A stretch of DNA of 11,330 nucleotides. Origin: Baffinella frigidus. Lineage: Eukaryota > Cryptophyceae > Cryptomonadales > Baffinellaceae. The DNA lies in NCBI GenBank assembly GCA_026770585.1, contig MU646513.1, positions 427,115 to 438,444 of the forward strand, read 5' to 3'. The notes below the pieces were generated by a model. That model saw nothing but the letters and a program-made list of their open reading frames with translations, ran no database searches and was not told the DNA's origin. This document shows, piece by piece, positions 1-8,082 of this stretch. The first letter of the stretch is position 1; each line of letters begins with the position of its first letter. The translations under genes were made by a program, and so were the position numbers.

Positions 1-9
1 CCCTAAACC

Positions 10-50
<41 letters not shown>

Positions 51-169
51 CCTCAACCCTCAACCCTTGACCCCAAACCCTAATCCCGAATCCCTAATCC
101 CTAATCCCTAATCCCTAATCCCTAATCCCTAATCCCTAATCCCTCAACCCTCACCCTCAACCCTAAACC

Positions 170-201
<32 letters not shown>

Positions 202-210
202 TCCCCAAAT
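1..210. repeat. Degenerate telomere-like heptamer array (C-rich on + strand)
   Basis: A run of 7-mers on the CCCTAAA theme. It is mostly the CCCTCAA variant at 8-66 and 170-200, with a block of TCCCTAA units at about 86-145. The C-rich strand reads 5'->3' from the left edge, as at a left chromosome end. The variants are not perfect telomerase product, so this is proximal, diverged telomeric or subtelomeric repeat rather than a fresh telomere. Whether the window starts at a contig end cannot be seen. Confidence 0.85.
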
Positions 211-251
211 AGCATACATCGTGGACCACGAGAGAGAGGCAGGAGATACTA

Positions 252-374
252 GGGGATACTACAACGTGCAGGATGACCGGAGTGACTTTACACAGTCACG
301 TCCACTATAAGGAGATGTAAGCCCACGGCACTGTGTAAAGTCACTCCGGTCATCCTACACGGGGTAGCATCCCC
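252..374. repeat. Foldback element with ~43-bp terminal inverted repeats
   Basis: The arms at 252-296 and 330-374 are inverted copies with only a few mismatches. The core GGATGACCGGAGTGACTTTA is exactly inverted, and about 33 bp lie between the arms. There is no coding capacity. It could be a MITE-like element or a simple palindromic insertion; no target-site duplication is convincing. Confidence 0.8.
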
Positions 375-784
375 AGAGGCAGAGCGGAAGCGTGACGAAC
401 GGATCCAGGTTGCTGACTGAGGTTGCAAGGGCTTGGTGTTGCGAAACCCTTGCGACTAGGATGCACATGGTTGTTCCGACTCAAGATCTGTTCCTCAGCT
501 GCTGCGTCAGGTCTGGGCTCGCCGATCCGGCTTCTGTTCGAGACAGCTTTGGTATCAGATGGAGGGTTCAAGCCCCGCCAGGGGAGTCGACTCATTTTCG
601 CAGCCCCATTTGTAGTTATGTTTACTCAGACGAAGATGCATGCCAGGACCGGGCCTGGCTCTTGGTCCCGCACCCATCAGTCGCAAAACCCATGCTCCTG
701 ATCCTGAAGAAGTGCCAGAGTCCACAGGAGATTTCTAAAAACCTCCCGTGGATTCAACCCTCCTAAATTTGACGGCCACGACCA
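375..784. other. No gene recognised
   Basis: This stretch lies downstream of the WD40 gene's stop codon. The short open frames on both strands have no recognisable domain. A small hairpin (arms 425-431 and 447-453) is the only structure seen. Part of it is presumably the 3' UTR of the WD40 gene. Confidence 0.4.
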
Positions 785-1867
785 TCACACGCGGTCCAGG
801 ATCATCCGAACCACCCCCACTTCAAGCTCAAGCACCTGCGACCCCACCCCAAGCCGCGGGTGCTGCCCCATCGCAAACGCACACTTTGCGTCCCTCACCC
901 AGTCGCCCCCCCAATCCACGGAGAGGGGCCTTCTGCCAACGTTGATGGAGCGGAGGAGCGCTCCGTTCGACGAGTCCCACACCTTGACTGTGCCGTCGTA
1001 GCTGACGGAGGCGAGCTTGCTCCCGTCGACGGAAAAACTGGCAGAGATGACCTCACGCATGTGTGCGATCATCCTGAACCGCAATGCTCCCGACTCCGCA
1101 TCGACCAAGTCGAGATGACGTGAATCGATGGCACCGGCTGTCGCGATGCTCCGCCCGTCAGGAGAAATCTCGGCAAACTCATTCCCTTCAATCATCCGGA
1201 TCCTCTCGCCGCTGTCGACGTCCCACAAATGTATCGGCCCGTCGCCTCCTCCTCCCACACTCACCACCCTTGAACTGTCCGTAGGCGAGAAGCGCACGTG
1301 AATGAAAAATCGATGAGATTCTTGAATCGTGCGGAGCAACGCCCCTGTGGGCGCGTCCCATACGCGGATGGACCAGTCCAGACTCCCGCTCGCCAGCCGC
1401 GCCCCATTTGCCGAGAACGAGAGCGACCATATCTCCCTCGAGCATCCCAGCATCCGGTGTTCTGCCTCCCACGTCTGAGCGTTCCACACGACCAACGCGC
1501 CATCCAAGCCTCCGGTGGCGAGCCTCTGCCCGCACGGCGAAAACGTCACCGCGCGTATCCCCTTGGTGTGTGCTACCACCGGGCATCCTTCCTGCAACAG
1601 TCGGTGGGCGAGAGTGGGCACCTCGCAGATGCAAGCACCAGTTCCGTCGTGCGTGGCTCCCACCCTGTGCACCGCCCCGCTCACTACATCCCAGAGAGTC
1701 CAGTGCTCATCCGCGAGTCCGACACTAGCCACGAACCTCCCCCCCGGCGACATCGCTACACGCGCACGCCAATTCCCCCGAGAGTGTGCCTGTACTGCCC
1801 ACTTCACTTCCCCGGTCGCCTCGTCCACGAGCATCACCCGCACACAGTCAAAACCAAGAGCCAGCAT
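785..1867 (-). CDS. WD40-repeat beta-propeller protein
   Basis: A 360-residue open frame made almost wholly of WD40 repeats. Blade endings are visible at residues 13-15 (LVD, degenerate), 58-60 (LWD), 127-129 (VWN), 169-171 (VWD), 214-216 (LWD), 254-256 (LVD, degenerate) and 296-298 (VWD). Each is preceded by a typical FSxxGxxLAS-type strand, for example residues 109-119, 151-160 and 279-287. A weaker segment follows to residue 360 and may help close the propeller. WD40 propellers are protein-binding scaffolds; no catalytic domain or targeting signal is seen, so the partner and pathway are unknown. The ATG at 1867-1865 has A at -3 and is the first in-frame ATG after a stop at 1984-1982. However, the protein begins in the middle of a blade, so an upstream exon or a 5' truncation is possible. 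It is divergent from the uS5m gene starting at 2530. Confidence 0.85.
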   Translation of the reverse strand: MLALGFDCVRVMLVDEATGEVKWAVQAHSRGNWRARVAMSPGGRFVASVGLADEHWTLWDVVSGAVHRVGATHDGTGACICEVPTLAHRLLQEGCPVVAHTKGIRAVTFSPCGQRLATGGLDGALVVWNAQTWEAEHRMLGCSREIWSLSFSANGARLASGSLDWSIRVWDAPTGALLRTIQESHRFFIHVRFSPTDSSRVVSVGGGGDGPIHLWDVDSGERIRMIEGNEFAEISPDGRSIATAGAIDSRHLDLVDAESGALRFRMIAHMREVISASFSVDGSKLASVSYDGTVKVWDSSNGALLRSINVGRRPLSVDWGGDWVRDAKCAFAMGQHPRLGVGSQVLELEVGVVRMILDRV

Positions 1868-2071
1868 CCTCCCCAGCGATCAAGGCTCCTCCAGTCTCGC
1901 CGCAGAGGCCAGGGGGACGATGGGATGCAGGGAGGCGGTGCTTCTCTGGGCGTTGGGGGACAGGCCGGTACGGCTGCAGAGGTCACCCACCAGATCGCCA
2001 TTCTAAGTGACCGTATCTTTTACGACTCCAGGGGTCATGATGCAAGACCAGCTCCGTCGCTCTAGGTTGCT

Positions 2072-2125
2072 GCGAGCGGGGAGATGCAAAGGGTTTGACT
2101 CCACCCTCTGCATCTCTCCGCTCGC
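2072..2125. repeat. Intergenic hairpin, 23-bp arms
   Basis: The arms at 2072-2094 and 2103-2125 are inverted copies differing at two positions, with a loop of about 8 nt. It lies in the ~660-bp divergent intergenic region between the WD40 gene and uS5m. Its function is unknown; a cruciform or regulatory element, or a short foldback insertion, would fit. Confidence 0.75.
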
Positions 2126-2529
2126 TCGCGGCGTCCTAGCTCGTCCAGTGCGCACCCCTTAACCCCACACTTGCAATGGCCAGAAGCATGCTGTCCAGTG
2201 TCCAAGGTCTCATCATCCACCAGCATCCACCCACCGACATCTCAGAGAGACAGTATCCCCGCCCCATCACACAACGTTACATCCAGTCTTGCCGCAGGGG
2301 CAAGAGGTGCGGCAACAGGTGCGGCAGGGAAGCTGTTCTCTGCGGAAAACACGCCCAAAGTGCCATTCTGGTCAAATGGAGAAATTATCCACTTTTGGCG
2401 GACGACGGTCGCGGTCTGCTGAAAAAACGTTCACAATTGACTTTTGAATAAACCTGAGTTGACTGATTCGACCAATCGAAAATTCACTTTCTTAAGTTGC
2501 TGGGCAGCAACTTTTTCCAGCGGATCATC
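2126..2529. other. Divergent intergenic region, promoter candidates not resolved
   Basis: It contains the degenerate WD40 copy, a palindrome at 2494-2513 (arms AAGTTGCTG and CAGCAACTT around GG) 16 bp upstream of the uS5m ATG, and an AATAAA at 2447-2452. No TATA box or other core promoter motif is convincing. Two overlapping plus-strand frames (2171-2422 and 2176-2451) have no recognisable domain and I do not call them genes. Confidence 0.4.
2205..2345 (-). pseudogene. Degenerate copy of the WD40 gene's 5' end
   Basis: On the minus strand this segment resembles 1820-1955, the start of the WD40 frame and its leader. One frame reads D-V-G-G-W-M-L-V-D-D-E-T against D-C-V-R-V-M-L-V-D-E-A-T in the gene. 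The leader also matches in patches (TCCAGTCTTGCCGCAGGGGC here against TCCAGTCTCGCCGCAGAGGC). An indel and a stop codon just upstream of the conserved piece break the frame, so it cannot be a working exon. It looks like an old tandem duplication of the first coding segment. Similarity was judged by eye. Confidence 0.5.
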
Positions 2530-2930
2530 ATGCGGGCGACTGCCGCTCGCGTGGGCGCGCTCGCCGCACCCCTTTCCTCACTAACGCAGGGCGCCCCGGC
2601 AGCGTTCCCCTCAATCCCCGCTGCGCGCCGCACCGCCCCCCTTCCGCGCCACCCGCGTGGCCCCCCTGCCGCCGTTAACGTGCAGCTGAGCGGTGGTGGG
2701 CGCGGATGGGGCCTGGTCCAGCCTCGTGCTGTGGCGTTGTGGGCCGGGGCAGGGGGAGCGAGGTCGAGTGTGGAGACCGTGGGGGTGGGGGCGGGGACAG
2801 TCGGAAGGACGCAGGGGTGGGCACGGGGGCTCTATTATGAGCCGCCGAGCGACCACAAGATGCCCACCAACTTTGACGAGGAGGAGGACGACGACCCGAA
2901 GGGGCGGAAGAAGAGGGACGATTTCACCGA
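2530..2930 (+). CDS. MRPS5: uS5m exon 1: N-terminal targeting region and acidic linker
   Basis: The ATG at 2530 has A at -3. The first ~35 residues are rich in Ala, Arg, Ser and Leu without acidic residues (start [18 protein letters not shown]), as in a mitochondrial presequence. A low-complexity Gly/Arg/Pro stretch follows. Then comes a charged linker with an acidic block (DEEEDDD) and a basic block (KGRKKR), ending in DDFTE. The exon ends after the second base of a codon at a consensus donor GTAAG (2931). If unspliced, the frame would stop at that same GTAAG (TAA at 2932-2934). Its assignment to uS5m rests on presequence character, the donor, and exact phase match to exon 2. The Gly-rich middle could hide another short intron. 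Confidence 0.65.
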
Positions 2931-5900
2931 GTAAGCCTCCACCCCCAAAGACAATTCTGACTGCACACACGAGACCCCCCATCCCCTAGCTCTATCTCCG
3001 TCTATTCGGCACCAGCTCGGTGAGCCCGGGCTCTTTTCCGCTCCAATAAGTTGACGGTTTTGCACCGCGCAGACCCAGCATGTGAACTTGAGAATACTCG
3101 CTCAACCCGCGTGAGACAGAGCTAGGGAGTGCGGAGACCGATCACCTGCAACGTCGCTCCACGGGCATCCCCATCTCACGCTGCCCACCACCAGCAACCC
3201 GTAGCAGCTTATAACCGGGTCGGGTACTGTAGTAATTTTCAGCCAAACCATGGATATCTTCTCGAATCTCCCCGTCAGCAATTCCCAGGTACCTACGGCC
3301 TCCTACCGTAGGGTCGTACGAATAAATCAAGCAAAGAATTTCATTCCCGGATTCTTGAAAGGATCCGGTACAAGCTGCAACGGGTTGCTGGTGGTCCCGA
3401 GTTCGTTTCCGTCGTCCGATTTGTGCCAGGTGCCCGATCGGGGTGACTCCTCCACACAAACCGACCCTTGGAAACGAGCTCGGGAAGTCCACGTCGGAAT
3501 CCTGGTTGACTGATCCTTGCGGCCCCCATCCCGCCGCCTCCCCCCGCCATGCTGCCCCCTGTTGGGGAGACACTCCTCACGGCTTCAAGACTTCCCACCA
3601 ACCCTCACGACCCGATCAAATTGACAATTCCAGATCTGGGGATTTGTACCAGGATCTGTCGGAATCCGATGGAATTTGCCATCTGTTCCCTATGTTCCTA
3701 GCAATTCCCTACGGTAGGGTCCTAACGCACCGGATCGAGCCTAGTGGTACGATTCCAAGTCCCCACGTCCACTTCCAGCCAGGATGTTTTACCTTAAGTC
3801 AACAAAGCTGATCCTCGGCAGTAAGTTGCCATTTCGTTTAGATGGACCGGCTCTGGGAGCCGGCATTTGACTTAAGGCTGTGGTTTTCAGGGGGAGTTGA
3901 CTTAGGCGAAATGTTCTGGCTCGGAGTGAAGTCCTAGCTCCGTCGCAGCCTGATCGGTCTCACCAATCTGGCGAGACCCCAGCTCCTTTCTTCTCCAAAG
4001 TTGACGGAGTTCAGGAAGTCAACTTGAGAATAGTCTGTCAACCCGACACCGCCATTCGTTTTGAGCGGCCATGCGTGGCGGGATGGGGTTTAGGGTTTGG
4101 GGTTTAGGGGTTAGGGTTGAGGGTTGAGGATGCCGGCCACTGCTGCGAGGCTGGGGAAGGACGACCTATACCCTACACTCCAAACCCCACACCCCAAACC
4201 CCAAACCCCAAACCCCAAACCCCAAACCCCAAACCCTACGCCCCAAACCCCAAACCCCAAGCCCCAAACCGTGGACCCTAAACCCTAAAACCTAGTCACT
4301 AAACCCCAACCCCCAAACACCAAACACCAAACACCAAACACCAAACACCAAACCCCAAACCCCAAACCCCAAACCCCAAACCCCAAACACCAAACACCAA
4401 ACCCTCAACCAGGCTGGGGGGGGGGCTAAAAGAATCCTGGTCTAGGGTTCAGGATCAGGGTTCTATGCTTCGTGGTTGAGGGTTTCGAGGGTGTGGGTAT
4501 CCAGGTGTGAACGCAAAGGGTTTGGGGCAACCAGGTTTGAAACGTGGAAACACATTTCCGAAACCTTAAACCCCGAAGTGGATCAGATCGAGGATGGACC
4601 TTGAGTCGTTTCCTTCTTAGGAGGGTTCGAATTCGAACCGTTTGCTGAGGAATCGCTCAAGCTCCATCCTCGATTTGATCCACTCCGAACCAAGATGGGG
4701 GGCTTGCAAATGCACTGCGGCCTAGAGAAATCCTGGTCTAGGGTTCAGGGCTCAGAGATGCGGGTTCCAGGGTTTCGGGTTTAGGGGTTCGGGTTAATCA
4801 GGTGTGACCCGCCCCCCCCAGAAAACTCATCTCAAACCAGGATCCCCCCAAAACCTTAACCCCCAAAACCTTACCCACCCCCCCCCTCAAAAAAAAATAA
4901 TAATCTTAACCCCCCAAAACCTCAACCTAAAAACTTCGTGAACCTTAACCTTAACCTTGACCCTTAACCTTAACCTTGAACTTGTGCCTTAACCGTTCTC
5001 TTGATCAGGATGGGGGGGAAGCCACTCCCGCGGGGCCTGGCGAAAGACGGGATGATTCTCATGGATATCCAGCACACGTACGCCGCCCCACCACTTAGCA
5101 GCCACCGGGGGCTTCACGGATACAGTCCATCTAAACTATTCGTACTAGAATCTTATCCATTTGCATTGGATTCTAACCGCGTTTCCCCCGGATATCCGGG
5201 GGGAAAGGAACTCGGCCGCTTCTAAATTGTTTCCCGCGCCAGAGTTGACGGTTTTGTACTGCGGACCCAGCCACACAGCGGACTTCGATGGGATTTTGAA
5301 TAACCCATAAGCGATAAGACCTATGACCCTACAGTGTAGGGACATAGGGGGGGTTCCTACGGATAAGGTAACGGAAGGTGGCCCGCTTTGGGCCGAAAAT
5401 CCCTTCGTAGTCCGCTGTGTGGCCTTTTCATTATTCTTATGGAGATCCAGCACACGCACGGCGCCCCTCTTTCCCTTAACAGTCTATTCGGGCTCACCAA
5501 TTTGGTTAGCCCTGGCTCTCCCCAGTGCCAAAGTTGACGGCTTTGTACCGCATACCCAGCGTGTCAACTTGAGAATAGTCGGGCAAGTCGGTGGACGTCC
5601 ACTGGCACGTATTTCTTCTTTTCCCAACCCCCAGCCCCCAGAATGAGAGCAAATCGCCCTGTTCAATTCCATTGACTTGTACGGGAAGTCGTCGGATTCC
5701 GACGACCTGTGGTAACCACACAGTGGGCTTCGCAGAACGCTCCGTGTAGTGGCGTGGTACTAATGGTTGGATTGCTGATACATGGACATTCAATTGACCG
5801 ACACTTCGACCCGGGGTTTTGGTCGAAATATTCTTCGAAGCCCTGTGTGGCCTGCTGACTAATTTCTGCTTTCCCTAAGGGTGGCCGCCCTGATTCTTGC

Positions 5901-8041
5901 GTCAAACCGAATCATGGCATTCCGTGGGGTTTTAGGTTTGGGGGTTTAGCGTAGGGCTCGGATTGCGGGCGCTGTAGTAAGTAAGCAACTATTCCCTCAT
6001 TCTCTTAGGAGCAACCCTCCTCGGTGGGGTTTTGGGGTTAGCGTTGGGTGCGGATTGAGGGTGCTTAGTATGCAACCACCCCCTCGTGAGAATGTTGCTT
6101 TCCATTGAGGGGAGGGGGGGGTGCAGAACCCTAAACCCTAAACCCTAAACCCTAAACCCTAAACCCTAAACCCTAAACCCTGAACCAGGCATTTCCGAAG
6201 CAGTGACGCTGAACCCTAAATCCTGAGCCCGAATCCCTAAACTCTAATCCCAAAACCCCCAAACCCCAAACCCTCACCCCTAACCCCTAAGCCAGGCTGT
6301 TGCCAAACCGCACGGCTGTCGTACTTCAGGGTGTGGGGTTTAGGGTTACACACAATTAGACCGTACCCCTCAGACCCCCAACCCCGAACCCTAACCCCTG
6401 AGCCAGGTTGTTGCTGAATCGCACGGTGGTGGTGCTTCAGGGTTTCGAGTTAAGGGGTTTATACAATTAGACGTTACCCCCCAAACCCTAAACCCTAAAC
6501 CCTTACCCCTGAGCCAGGTTGTTGCTGAACCGCACGTCGGTGGTCAAGAAGGGCGGGAAGGTCCAGTCGTTTTCGGCCCTGGTAAACCCTTAACCCTAAA
6601 GCCCTCCAGGAAAATATCTGTTTAGTCAACCGGTGTTTGTGGACCAGCCTCTACCACCAACCACACAGCGGACTTCGAAGGGATTATGGATAACCCCTGA
6701 GCGATAAGACCTAGGACCCTACGGAAGACAACCTGTAGGGACATAGGGGGGTTCCTACGGATAAGGTAAGGGGAACTCGGGCTCTCAGCGCCCGAAAGTC
6801 CCTTCGTAGCCCGCTTTGTGGCCCCTCCACCCAAACCCGCACGGCGGTCGTCAATAAGGGCGGGAAGGTCGTGAACTTTTCGGCCCTGGTAACTCCCAGC
6901 CCCTGAACCCAACAACCTCCACCCGTCACCCTACACCCGCCACCTTACACCCTACACCCTCCCTACACCCCAAAACCCCAAAACCCCAAAACCCCAAAAC
7001 TCAACCCCTAAACCATAGGACCTACACCCCAAACCCCAAACCCTTATCCCCAAATCCCAAACCCTAAACCCTCAACCCTAAACCCTACACCCTACACCCT
7101 ACACCCTCCACCCCAAACCCTAAACCATAAACCCTGAACCACACACCCTAATTCCTGAACCCTAAAACCTGAACCGTACAACAGGTGGTGTGCGGCAACG
7201 GCAAGGGCGTCGCAGCGCTCGGCAAGGGCAAGGTTCAACCCTACACCCTAAACCCTACACCCTAAACCCTACACCCTGAACCCTAAACCTTACCCTAAAC
7301 CTTACCATAGACCCTAAACCCTAAACCCCAACCCCAAACCCCTAAACCCCAAACCCCAAACCCACCCCTCTCAACCCTAAACCCCAAACCCCAAACCCTT
7401 ATCCCTAGCCCAGCCTACCCCAACCCCAAATCCTAAATCCTAAATCCTGAACCCTAAAGCCTAAAGCCTAATCCGTAATCCCCAACCCCTAATCCCCCAA
7501 CCCCATCTCGCCACGTCCCGCGCAGACACAGCCTCGGTGGGGGTGCACCCCACCGAGGCTGTATATATACATATACACCCTGGAATATTACTACTGACAC
7601 GGCCGCCATGTACATGGCTCCACACAATTGACTCATGTGCATGGCGGCCGTGTCGGTAGTAAGACACGCCTCTCTCTTGGTAGGACACGCCACATGGCAT
7701 GTAGGTAAGGGCGTCCACGCCAGGCTCATCGAACCATCCACTTTTCACCTCTTTCAAGGGGAACCCCTTGAATCCTTAAGTCACCCACGTCAGATCCTAC
7801 GTGGATAAGGCGTCGGTTTCCCTCGATCAATCTGGCGTGGGTAGGACGCGACACAGGCCGAGTTCTAGCTCTGCCTCAGTTTTATTCTGCCTCGTTCTCA
7901 AGGCTTTCCATCCGCCCGTTTGTACTGATTTTTTGCTCTTGAATACTTTTAAGGACCAGCTAGAATAAAACTCAGCAGAGCTAGGAGTTGGTGTTAATCA
8001 AGGTCTCTGTTCCGCCCCGAGGCGGGCCCGGTATGGATAAT

Positions 8042-8082
<41 letters not shown>

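Larger units (their letters stand above)
2931..6517 (+). other. MRPS5: uS5m intron 1 (3.6 kb), repeat-filled
   Basis: It runs from donor GTAAGC to acceptor CCAG. It holds at least six inverted-repeat elements, copies of a 'family B' repeat, one complete MITE, telomere-like tracts in both orientations, and two degenerate exon-2 copies, each listed separately. Short open frames inside it (for example 3250-3513, 5001-5225 and 5323-5646) have no recognisable domains. Confidence 0.6.
6582..7184 (+). other. MRPS5: uS5m intron 2
   Basis: 603 bp, GTAAAC...ACAG. It contains MITE copy 2, the alternative or duplicate exon 2B, and ~280 bp of telomere-like repeat (6905-7180) running up to the acceptor. 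Confidence 0.75.

Noticed and set aside
1-210. Functional chromosome terminus
   Set aside because: The heptamers are too diverged and the window may be internal to a contig; only a telomere-like tract can be claimed.
565-574. tRNA B-box-like GGTTCAAGCC
   Set aside because: No matching acceptor stem, D arm or anticodon arm can be drawn around it; the T stem also has a mismatch.
1298-2065. 255-residue plus-strand open frame
   Set aside because: It is antisense to the WD40 gene. Its composition reflects the GC-rich opposite strand and it contains no recognisable domain.
2176-2451. 91-residue frame with a 'LVKWRNYP' string reminiscent of a chromodomain
   Set aside because: The string is isolated and the rest of the fold's pattern is absent. 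The region is better explained as a broken duplicate of the WD40 5' end.
4127-4155. Possible extra exon beginning ATGCCGGCCACTGCTGCGAG
   Set aside because: No S5 residues are missing between exons 1 and 2, no donor follows, and no other family is recognised.
7454-7757. Two overlapping minus-strand frames of 95 and 98 residues
   Set aside because: They read through the two hairpins and telomere-like repeats of intron 3; no domain or start context.
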